Source: Cladorhizidae sp. MBARI D1340-BT2 (Eukaryota > Porifera > Demospongiae > Poecilosclerida > Cladorhizidae). From it: a stretch of 64,000 nt of DNA. The notes under the pieces are model-generated. The model was given only the letters and a program-made list of their open reading frames with translations. It searched no databases and had not been told where the DNA came from. The DNA is taken from positions 36,624,163 to 36,688,162 of the forward strand of contig JAQNBH010000015.1 in the NCBI GenBank assembly GCA_028752905.1, given 5' to 3'. The translations under genes and the position numbers were made by a program. Positions 11,001 to 18,525 of this stretch are shown here, piece after piece; the first letter of the stretch is position 1; each line of letters opens with the position of its first letter.

Positions 11001-14000
11001 GCCATTGGCCTTTCTTTAATTTTTAATTCTCACTAATTTGTAGGACCTCACATATTGTAATTGCAGGAGTAAAAGTCAGATATTTAAGTCACAACCTCGA
11101 ACTTTCTGAGTTCAACTCCATGTATACACGTATTTAATGCTGCAACCTAGAGGATATATAATAAAATTTAATGTTGGAGTTATTAGGACAGAAGATGTAG
11201 GTAATATTCTAGTATAATAGTTAGGAGGTATCTCGGCTGTGCTATAGCTATCAGGTAAAGCTACTGAGTTTGTAGAGGTTATCAGTGCACTTTATATTTT
11301 CATTAGAGCCCTCGACAAAAAAAAAAGCGCCTTCAGATTCTCACACAATGCTTTGTATCGTGTGTAGTCATCTCACGGTTTTTGTTAAAACAAAGCCCTG
11401 ATATTCGTTTCTGTGTTTTCAACACATGGTCAGGTGTTATACGTGTGAATCATAATATGTGATACAATATTAATCTCTACCAACTTCACATGAGGTCATG
11501 CATCTGAGTGTGTACTTGTTAGAATCATTTCCCCCTAGCTATTAGAGGTGATTAGCTGCATGTCACATGTTCTTGATTAATTGTATATCGTGAGCACCTG
11601 TATAGCTGCATGTAATGGTTGAGGGCATGCACTAATCAAGGGAGCTCTCTATTGTTGTAGCCTGCAAGCATGTAACACGGGCTGCCCTTGTTGACATGTG
11701 TAGCTATATAGATGCATGTAATGGTTGAGGGCATACACTAATCAAGGGAGCTCTCTATTGTTGTAGCCCACAAGCATGTAACACGGGCTGCCCTTGTTGA
11801 CATAGCTATTAGCTGCAGTTCTATTTGTTCACATTATAATTATTGTCTTGGGGATATAATGTTGGTGTGTTGAAACATTTTTGATGTTATATATTCTTGC
11901 TGCAGATGCAGACAATCCTTCTAATCTTATGCTCCGTCAAAATGGGAGGTTCACTGTAGAAATAAGCTGGACTCTTTCAGCCACTCCTCCTTCTAGAGGA
12001 TATATCCTCTCATTTGGAAGTGATCCTTTTACTGGTACAACAATAACAAATCCTCACACATACACGGCATTAACAATGCAAGTTGGTGAGGTTCTTACTG
12101 TTCTTTTGGTGGCCAAGTCGGAACACTTTTTTAGTGATGTACTGGGGCCAGTGTCCATCACTCTACGAGGTGAGGAAATAGCATATCACATTAGACATTG
12201 CTATATCCATTGCTGCCCCCCACCAGATTTGCTGGCTCCGATCATCACATCATCATTAGTGACTGCCACTTCAGCCTCTCTAGTTTTGGCCCAGCCTATG
12301 GACAGCCTACCAGCAGAAGGGTACACAGTGACACTCACTAGAAGAATGGGTGGACTGCCGTCAGTATGTCCAAATTTTGTAGACAGTGCGATTATGACCA
12401 GCTCCTCTGACTCAGTGCTGTTGGAGGGGCTGGAAGAGTTCAGTGTGTACTCTGTCAGTGTCACTGCCAAAATATTTGAACTGACAAGGACAAAAAGTGC
12501 AGCAGACATCAGCACACTAACAGCAGGTGAGCACACAGGCTGACACTCACTTAAGGCAGGGCCGTAGCAAGCAAATTTGTATTGGTCGGGTCAGGAAGTG
12601 GGTGTGACAGGAAGTGGGTGTGGTTATATCCGGAAGTAGTTCACATTTAGCAGGAAAATGTGATCTTCAGCAGGAAATACCTGTGCACACATTCATATTC
12701 CAATGATAGTGCAGACAGTGGATTTTAAACACCGATGTTCATGCTTTAGGCCAGGTAACTGTTTCTCATCACCCATTTTTTAAATATTGGTGAGGGAGGG
12801 TCATTATTGTAAATTTCTTTTTAATCAAAATAATCGCCCCAAAAAAACAACGACTGTCCATCCAACAAAACAGTGCTTTTAAAAAACACCAATACAACAA
12901 ACCAGCTTGAAAGAGAAATACTTGCGTTGGTCACAAAAGAAATAATAGTCACATGGCTTCTTCATACCGTTGGGAATGAGATGGTTGTGGTATAATTATA
13001 ATGGGTGTGTCCACAAATTTAACCAATAATGTAGGTTGAAGTGGTGGCTTCAAAGTGAGGCGGGCGGTGATGAGAAACAAGGAATCTAGTTTGCCTGGCC
13101 TTATATAATGTACTATGAAAATCACTATGAAAAGTTAGCTTAGCCAAAATATTACAGCGATGATCTGAGGAGATAAATTCATTCACCACAAACTTGAGAT
13201 TCAGTGCATCTGTCCATTGCTTGTGAATCCCTGCAACCTCTGCCAAAATAACTCCAGATTGCTAAGTGCAAAAAAATTGAGCGAGTGGCTAGAGGAAGCC
13301 CTAGAACATGCAATGACCTTTTTCATTAGGCGTTAAATTTTTAGTACGTGGTCAAGCGTGTGGGTGGAAAATTTAGGGCGTTGATTTTCAACGTAATCAA
13401 TTTTCCAACCGCGCGCTTGACCACATACTTACATTTTAACGCCGGTCGTTGCATGCTCTAAGGCTTTCTCTAGCCACTCGTACCAATTTCAATTTTTTGC
13501 ACTTATGGGATGCAGGTCGCTCCACTTTAGGGTCTAGTAACTTGCCTATAGTTATACCTATGAAACATATTTTAGTATAAAAAGAGAGCACACAGAGAGA
13601 CCTATCTTTTGAGCTATGTATCAAGTCCATACCATGAAGTTTGCAAAATCTACGGAGCTCTAAAATTGTAACCACAAGTTTAAAAAAAGTAAAAAATTCA
13701 ATCGTCTCCCCACCCAATGACCTTTGAACGTGTTAAAAAAATTAAAAACAATATAAAAAAATTAAAATTAATTTTTTTCCTTTTTTTCCCTTTTTTTCTT
13801 CCAGATATTGGTCGGGTTTTGGCCCGACCAACCCGACCGCTTGCTACAGCACTGTAAGGTTGTTTGTTATCTCATCCCCATACTATGTATGTAGTCCCAG
13901 TTGCTGCTCCACGTGACTTCACAAATGGCACTGTAACTTCCAAAAGCATCACACTGACTTGGAAGAACATAATCTGCATCAAGCGTAATGGAGTCATAAA

Positions 14001-17000
14001 TAGTTTAGAGATACGAATTGAGGAAGGAGCTGGTACACTAACCATGATGACCATTGGCAGTTCAGACACTACTAGTTACACTATTGAGGGACTCTTGCCC
14101 TACACTGAGTACAGGTTTCAACTAGCTGGTACCAACATCAACGGCACTGGACCATACACTGCGTTCATTGGTCCAATAAAAACTGACGAAGATGGTATGC
14201 CAAAACTCAATGCAGCTGTAATAGTATTAGTAACTTTTATTTTGTTTAAACATTATGCAGTGCCAGGTGCTGCGTCAGGTCTGGCTGGGAATGTGAAGTT
14301 CTACTCTCTGGATCTGTCCTGGAGTCTTCCACAAATGCCTAATGGAGTCCTTACTGGCTATGACATCATGTACACAGTGAATGACAGCTCCTCTCTCACT
14401 GCCAATGTGACTGCCACCTCCAAACCTCAGTACACCATAAGAGATCTGCAACCGCGGACCACCATCTCCAACATCACAATCACTGCCAGCACTCGGATAG
14501 GAGCTGGAGAACCAACACTGTTCAGCAATGTCTTTACTACTCTCTCTGAACCCTGTGAGTGCATACATGGTTGCCATAGTTACAAAGGAGAAACACATTC
14601 CACTTTCCATTCTGTTGATTCCCATTTAACTAGCACTGAGACACTTGCAAGAGTTACATGGGGTTTACTATGTATTTTTCCTCACTCCCGCCCTCTCCCA
14701 GAAACTCATCTTATCATCTCATTTTGCTTGTACCTGCTTGTACCTTGTACCTAGATTCTCATACCTGAGTGTGTGTGTGTTTGTGTGTGTACATGTCTGT
14801 CTAGTGTGTGGGTGTGGTTTAGGTGGAGGGCTTACAACAGAATGGGATTATATCTCCCATTGTTTACAACTGACAATGTTATGAGTTGTCAAGCACAAAA
14901 TGGATATAGCATATACTCCATAAATTACTGTAGTTTACTAGATGCACCTGGTTCATTGAGTATGCCTTGTCTATTCCTCTGTGCTACAGCAATGGTGACT
15001 AATGTGGTAGTTACAGTTCTGACTGACACTTCTGTCAGAGTTTCTTGGGAGAGGCTGTCACTCAATGAACTCACACAATATTTGGTAATCTACAGTCGAA
15101 CGGGGAACAGGAAGAGACAGACCACAGAGACTACCATAATGGTGAACAGCACCGAGAACTCTGTGAACATCACAGGCCTGATCACCGGTGAAGAGTACCA
15201 GTTTCAGGTTCTGGCGCAAGTTGAGATAGATGGAGAGATCATCATGGGACAGAGGTCTTCGCTGACAAGCATGTCAATGGTAGAAGTTGTCATCACTTCT
15301 AACCCTACTAACCCTACTGTTGGAGGAGGAAGTATGTCATGCTAGCTGCATAGATCTGCATAATGGATAATTACACCCGCGCGTGTTATTAGGCTGGGGG
15401 TTCTCCAACTGAATACTAGCCAATGACTAATCCTTTTTGATTTTTTTAAATTAATTTTTTTTAGAAGGGCATAAATGTAATGCAGTTTGACGGGTTTTGA
15501 CGGGTTGTAGAAAAGTCTTTGGATTCTTTCTTGAGTTACTATTCCGAATATAGTAATGGCTGGTTGCCTTCATGTTAGATCTTAATAGCTCAACTCCTCC
15601 GTATGTATATATGATATATATAATATTATATGAATATATGATGTATATAAATATATCTATGATGTGTATATATATAATGTAGGACTTATTCTTGGGGGCT
15701 TGCTAGATGTTACAAACTATTATTGTTATATGAATTGTAAGAAGGTACCATTTGCTCAATATAATCAATTGCTAACACCTAAGCCAGTCCTAGAGTTTGA
15801 CTTTAGTAGTAAAGTGTAAAAAAACTTGTGATTACCATTTATAGCTCCATAGATTCTGCAGACATCATGGTATAGACTTGATAGATAGCTCAAAAGATAG
15901 GTCTCTCTGTGTGATCTCTTACATTTTTCATAGATATAACTATACTCATGTTACTGGAGCTAAATGGGGGTACATCAAAACCAGAGTACCTGAGTTAGGA
16001 ACATGTTTTCTTCCAGATTCCCAAGTGCTAGAGAGCTTAAATCAGCACCAGTGGATAGAGGAATTCGTGCTAAAACTTGAGTATGTGGTCAAGCGCCTTG
16101 GTTTGAAAATGAATTTCGTTAATGATCATTTTACTGGTACAACAATAATAAGGCACTCTGACTGTGACCAGCTCCTCTGACTCAGTGCTGTTGGAGGGCC
16201 TGCAAGAGAGTGTGTACTCTGTCAGTGTTACTGCCAGAACATTTGATCTGACAAGGTCAATAAGTGTAGCAGACATCACCACACTAATAGCAGGTGAGCA
16301 CACTGGCTGATACTTGTTATCTGATCCCTATAGCATATAGACGCTGCTCCACAATACTTCATAGAGACCACTATAACTTCCACAAGCACCACACTGACCT
16401 GGAGGAACATAAACTGCATCCAGCAATGGACGCATGACTAGTTTTGAAATCCAATAGCTGGTGCACTAACCACAATGATCATTGGCAGTTCAAAATCTAC
16501 TAGTTACACTGTTGATGACTCTTGCCCTTCAGTGATACAGGTTTCAAATAGCAGGCATCAACACCAATGGCACTGGACCATACAGTGTTTTGATTGGCCC
16601 CATAAGAACTGATTAAAATGTTAGGCCATTTAAGCCATGATATTTATGTATTATGCAGTGCCAGGTGCTGTGTCAGGTCTGATCGGCAATGTGAAGTTCT
16701 ACTCTGTGGAGCTGTCTTGGAGTCCTCCTCAAATGCCTAATGGAGTCCTCACTGGCTATGACATCATGTACACAGTGAATGACAGCTCCTCTATCACTGC
16801 CAATGTACCTGCGACCTCTAACCCCCAGTACACCATAAGAGATCTGCAACCACAGACCACCATCTCCCACATCACAATCACTGCCAGCACTCGGATAGGA
16901 GCTGGAGAACCAACACAGTTCAGCAATGTCTTTATTACTCTCGCTGAACCCCGTGAGTGCATACATGGTTGATATGCTTATAAAGAACACTATCTAACTT

Positions 17001-18525
17001 CTTGCTAAATGTCGAAGAATATATAATCAAACTCTCAGTTGACTTAAAATGACTTTCTCAACAATTTCCTTACACTTTTTCTTGTGGACAACTTTGCTGG
17101 ATACTTTAAGCTTAGTATTTTGTTACTGCCTTAGGCTAGAATAGCTAGCCAAAACATTAAGGAGATAGTTTAAGTTGTTAGTTGGGAAGGCCATGATACA
17201 ATGGTTGAAGCATTAATAAGACCTCAATGTATTCTTACTAGATTTTCCTTGTTCATACTTTCCCTCTTCTCTGTGCTGCAGCAATGGTGACTAATGTGAT
17301 GGTTACAGTTCTGACTGACACTTCTGTCAGAGTTTCATGGGAGAGACTACTAATCAGTGAAATCTCACAATACATCATAATCTATCAGCTGATGGAGAAC
17401 CGAAAGAGACAAGCAACAAAGGGTTACATAGAAGTACCCAGCATTGAGAACTCTGTGGACATAGCTGCTCTGATCACCGGTTCAGAGTACCAGTTTCAAG
17501 TGGTGGCACAAGCTGAGGTGGAGGGAGAGATCATCATGGGAGCAAGATCATTGCTGACAATGATCTCAGTACGACAAGTTTCCATTGTTGCTGGACCTCA
17601 TTCTACAAAACTAACCACTCAAAGTGAGGGATTGAATACGTTACATAGTGTATAGCAAGAATAAAAACAGACCTCTCATCCGTCTGCCTACTCTATTCAT
17701 TCGCAGCCACCATATCTGCTTAATTTACTTTAGATTTTCTTGCACATACAGTTACATCCAATAACCATAATGTCTATTTATTAGGGGGGGGAAAGTCATA
17801 CATGCAAAGCTAAACAGCACTGAAGGTGAAGAAGTTATGTAGCTGTATATGAGAGCAGCAGAATGATTCTCTGCACTTCTTTTCATCCCCCCAAAATATA
17901 GTTTGAAGCCTGAGATATAATTTGTATGGTTCTTGCTTGTTATATCCATAAACACATCACAACTTCTGTATAATTCCATGTGCTTGTTGAGGCCACACCC
18001 TCTGTATGATCTAGTATAGTTTGTGTTATGGGATGCTTTTAATTGAAGAGGAGGCTACTGTGACTTATTTATTACCTGGTAAATATGGTAGCTCATTCTT
18101 ATAATACCTCAGAAAATATTGTGGATTACATATTTATCTTCTCTACAGTTGCTATCACTGCAGTGGCTGTTTTCATCTTCACTGTTGTTTTGTATTCAAT
18201 CATCCTAACACTGGTGTTAGTTGTGTTACATCATAGGAACCACAATAGGTGAGAACTTGTTAATAACATCAAGTTGATTACTAATGTGATTGATGTAATA
18301 TCTCAGTAGCCCGCAGGAAATTCCCAGTCACTATGAAGATGTCAATAGCAAATATGTGTGGCAAACTTGTTATTAAATGTTAGTGAATATCATGTTGACT
18401 TTCACTTTCACAGACAAGTAGTGGAATTGAAGGAGTGTCAAGCATATGGACAAGTCTCTGCATCAGGGCACACCTCCCAGGGGGTTCCTCCTGCAACCAT
18501 AGAACATGAAGGAGTGAATATCTAA
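7976..18525 (+). CDS. receptor copy A: signal peptide, Ig-like, FN3 x7, TM, tyrosine-motif tail
   Basis: Spliced gene of a type I membrane receptor. Proposed exons: 7976-8063 (signal peptide), 10499-10819 (Ig-like), 11906-12169, 12227-12526, 13901-14194, 14261-14554, 14990-15331, 16659-16952 and 17282-17623 (seven FN3), 18149-18248 (TM), an optional 18310-18351, and 18414-18525 (tail and stop). Every ectodomain junction is phase 1; the TM and tail junctions are phase 2. Without the optional exon the CDS is 2751 nt, or 916 aa plus stop. All listed exons are open and bordered by AG and GT except the donor of 18310-18351, which is mutated. Many N-x-S/T sites suggest a glycosylated surface protein. 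The ligand is unknown. Exon borders come from consensus sites and comparison with copies B and D, without transcript data. Confidence 0.75.
8064..10498. other. copy A intron 1 (2.4 kb) with transposon remnant
   Basis: The intron runs from GTAAGT to AAATCTAG. It contains a short C run at 8391-8408 and the pogo-like remnant 8587-9809. The rest is non-coding and matches the same intron of copy B (34090-36561). In copy D most of this intron and all following ectodomain exons are deleted. Confidence 0.7.
8587..9809 (-). mobile_element. degenerate pogo/CENP-B-type transposon remnant in intron 1
   Basis: Possible terminal inverted repeats are CAATTATCGGTAC at 8587-8599 and GTGCCGATAATTG at 9797-9809, matching at 12 of 13 positions when inverted. 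Minus-strand sequence near 9180-9280 reads EESELGGFIQVVGKIGYGKT. That resembles the E-E-x-E-L-x-x-(F/W)-I-x-x-x-x-x-I-G-Y-x-K-T segment of the DNA-binding region of pogo/Tigger transposases. The frame is broken upstream and downstream and no catalytic domain is visible. The same remnant sits in copy B intron 1 (34609-35845), so the insertion predates the A/B duplication. Confidence 0.45.
10499..10819 (+). CDS. copy A exon 2: Ig-like domain without the canonical F-strand cysteine
   Basis: About 107 residues between phase-1 borders (AG at 10497-10498, GTAAGC at 10820). TSFTWRR fits the Ig C strand with its tryptophan. GKVTGEFTYTVRNEDTDSD fits the F-G region, but the usual cysteine of Y-x-C is a threonine (FTYTV). 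Two other cysteines are present, one formed across the exon 1/2 junction and one in NTCSDRF, and may form a non-canonical disulfide. The Ig call rests on this pattern; another beta-sandwich fold is possible. Confidence 0.65.
10820..11905. other. copy A intron 2 with tandem duplication
   Basis: Non-coding intron that aligns with copy B intron 2 (36880-37858). It contains the 106-bp tandem duplication at about 11601-11812. The acceptor is TTCTTGCTGCAG, shared by all FN3-1 exons of the family. Confidence 0.7.
11601..11812 (+). repeat. 106-bp tandem duplication in copy A intron 2
   Basis: Two adjacent near-identical units. For example ATGGTTGAGGGCAT starts at 11615 and again at 11721. Both contain CTAATCAAGGGAGCTCTCTA and AACACGGGCTGCCCTTGTTG. 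Copy B carries one unit at about 37680-37760, so the duplication is specific to A. Confidence 0.9.
11906..12169 (+). CDS. copy A exon 3: FN3-1
   Basis: Phase 1-1 exon encoding about 88 residues. It has VEISWTLSATPPSRGY (B strand tryptophan, C strand) and a TYTALTMQVGEVLTVLLVAK segment, typical of a divergent FN3 fold. The donor is GTGAGG at 12170. The run of six T near 12127 is the point where copies B and E lose one base and the frame. Confidence 0.75.
12170..12226. other. 57-nt intron without stop, in frame
   Basis: The intron is 57 nt, a multiple of three, with no stop in the reading frame, so 11881-12543 is one continuous open frame. Retention would add 19 residues between FN3-1 and FN3-2. 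The copy B counterpart is 65 nt and cannot be retained in frame. Confidence 0.7.
12227..12526 (+). CDS. copy A exon 4: FN3-2
   Basis: 300-nt phase 1-1 exon. It encodes DLLAPIITSSLVTATSASL, then MDSLPAEGYTVTLTRR and a C-terminal VLLEGLEEFSVYSVSVTAKI, the last being the L-x-x-x-x-Y-x-V-x-V-x-A segment of FN3 F and G strands. The donor is GTGAGC at 12527. Homologous exons are at 38181-38480 (copy B, open), 24052-24315 (open, 36 nt shorter) and 59928-60231 (frameshifted). Confidence 0.8.
12557..13854. mobile_element. 1.3-kb DNA transposon in copy A intron 4, non-autonomous
   Basis: The copy B intron reads ACTCATTTAAGGTTGTTTG without interruption. In copy A the same site holds 1298 extra bases between two TAAGG repeats (12552-12556 and 13855-13859). 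The inserted ends are CAGGGCCGTAGCAAGC and, inverted, CAGTGCTGTAGCAAGC, matching at 14 of 16 positions. The TIRs look hAT-like but the visible target duplication is 5 bp, not 8, so the superfamily is open. No transposase is seen; the 93-codon minus-strand frame at 13436-13717 lacks known motifs. Related internal sequence occurs near 15790-16090 and 40430-40560. Confidence 0.85.
13901..14194 (+). CDS. copy A exon 5: FN3-3
   Basis: Phase 1-1 exon encoding APRDFTNGTVTSKSITLTW, then LLPYTEYRFQLAGTNINGTG, a classic FN3 with B-strand tryptophan and Y-x-F-x-L-x-A-x-N-x-x-G. The acceptor may instead be the TAG at 13892-13894, which keeps the frame and adds two residues. The donor is GTATGC at 14195. 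It matches 38556-38847 in copy B, which is 2 nt shorter and frameshifted. Confidence 0.8.
14261..14554 (+). CDS. copy A exon 6: FN3-4
   Basis: 294-nt phase 1-1 exon after CATTATGCAG. It encodes VPGAASGLAGNVKFYSLDLS, then PNGVLTGYDIMYTVNDSSS, which is the P-x-G-x-(I/L)-x-x-Y-x-(I/V)-x-Y core of FN3. The final strand is TITASTRIGAGEP. Several N-glycosylation sites are visible (NDS, NVT, NIT). The donor is GTGAGT at 14555. Confidence 0.85.
14990..15331 (+). CDS. copy A exon 7: FN3-5 with linker
   Basis: 342-nt phase 1-1 exon after GTGCTACAG. It encodes VLTDTSVRVSWERLSLNEL, then NSVNITGLITGEEYQFQVLA, then a Ser/Thr/Pro linker (TSNPTNPT) before a GTATGT donor at 15332. The same exon recurs in this gene at 17282-17623 and in copy B at 39582-39923, all 342 nt. 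Confidence 0.8.
16110..16293 (+). pseudogene. dead fused FN3-1/FN3-2 exon in copy A
   Basis: The middle of FN3-1 (TTTTACTGGTACAACAATAA, as at 12026) runs straight into the middle of FN3-2 (GACCAGCTCCTCTGACTCAG, as at 12397), ending at the usual GCAG/GTGAGC donor. The 370-odd bases between are missing and the join is out of frame. The same fusion occurs in copy D at 53800-53981. Confidence 0.8.
16340..16612 (+). pseudogene. dead FN3-3 exon in copy A
   Basis: Recognisable FN3-3 sequence (CTTCCACAAGCACCACACTG; GGCACTGGACCATACAGT) with several indels and stops, ending AAGAACTGATTAAAATG where the functional exon has a donor. A matching dead exon lies in copy D at 54020-54298. Confidence 0.8.
16659..16952 (+). 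CDS. copy A exon 8: second FN3-4
   Basis: 294-nt phase 1-1 exon, closely similar to exon 6 (MPNGVLTGYDIMYTVNDSSS kept; ITITASTRIGAGEPTQFSNV). It has a CATGATATTTATGTATTATGCAG-type acceptor region and a GTGAGT donor at 16953. It joins exon 7 in frame. It is closer in detail to copy B exon 38914-39207 than exon 6 is. Confidence 0.75.
17282..17623 (+). CDS. copy A exon 9: second FN3-5 with linker
   Basis: 342-nt exon opening after CTGTGCTGCAG. It encodes VLTDTSVRVSWERLLISEIS, then ITGSEYQFQVVAQAEVEGE, and a juxtamembrane linker containing HSTKLTTQ. I place the phase-1 donor at GTGAGG (17624), matching the length of exon 7. Reading on instead reaches a stop at 17653-17655, which would give a secreted form if the donor were not used. 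Confidence 0.75.
17624..18148. other. copy A intron 9
   Basis: Non-coding sequence matching 39924-40751 in copy B and, inverted, 25667-26100. In copy B it has gained a repeat fragment (40390-40600). Confidence 0.6.
18149..18248 (+). CDS. copy A exon 10: transmembrane segment
   Basis: 100-nt exon, phase 1 at the start and phase 2 at the end. It encodes AITAVAVFIFTVVLYSIILT, continuing LVLVVL, then HHRNHNR. A hydrophobic stretch of about 25 residues followed by basic residues is a type I stop-transfer segment. The same exon is intact at 40752-40851 and 54380-54479 and, inverted, at 25567-25666. It is one of the best conserved parts of the family. Confidence 0.9.
18310..18351 (+). pseudogene. 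42-nt ITIM-like cytoplasmic exon, donor lost in copy A
   Basis: In copies B and D a 42-nt exon (phase 2-2) encodes LQEITNHYEDVNS- or LQEITSHYEDVNS-type sequence between the TM and tail exons. In copy A the exon is present (PQEIPSHYEDVNS) after a TAG acceptor, but the donor GTATGT is ATATGT (G to A at 18352). Because the exon is a multiple of three, skipping keeps the tail in frame. S-x-Y-x-x-V fits the ITIM consensus (I/V/L/S)-x-Y-x-x-(L/V/I). Whether it is ever spliced in needs RNA data. Confidence 0.7.
18414..18525 (+). CDS. copy A exon 11: cytoplasmic tail, C-terminal tyrosine deleted
   Basis: The exon follows TTTCACTTTCACAG and encodes VELKECQAYGQVSASGHTSQ, continuing to a TIEHEGVNI terminus and stop. 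Copies B and D end TIEHEGVYDNI. Copy A lacks the six bases TATGAC, so the terminal Y-D-N-I (a Y-x-N site of the kind bound by Grb2-type SH2 domains) is lost while the frame is kept. Y-G-Q-V is the only tail tyrosine left if exon 18310-18351 is skipped. Confidence 0.85.

Larger units (their letters stand above)
15332..16658. other. copy A intron 7, with inserted repeat and dead FN3 exons
   Basis: The intron between the first and second FN3 sets. It holds TA-rich sequence at 15600-15680, a fragment (about 15790-16090) related to the internal part of the 12557-13854 element, and two decayed FN3 exons at 16110-16293 and 16340-16612. These exons show that FN3-1 to FN3-5 were duplicated within the gene and that the duplicate FN3-1/2/3 then died. 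Confidence 0.6.

Noticed and set aside
12201..12536. Minus-strand gene opposite FN3-2
   Set aside because: It is the shadow of a well-supported FN3 exon; similar shadows appear opposite every FN3 exon.
15101..15120. Furin cleavage site at N-R-K-R-Q in FN3-5
   Set aside because: The motif is conserved in all FN3-5 exons, but P4 is Asn, not Arg, and it lies within the predicted FN3 fold.
15878..16180. 100-aa plus-strand gene
   Set aside because: It joins a repeat fragment to out-of-frame dead FN3 sequence; no domain and no conservation.
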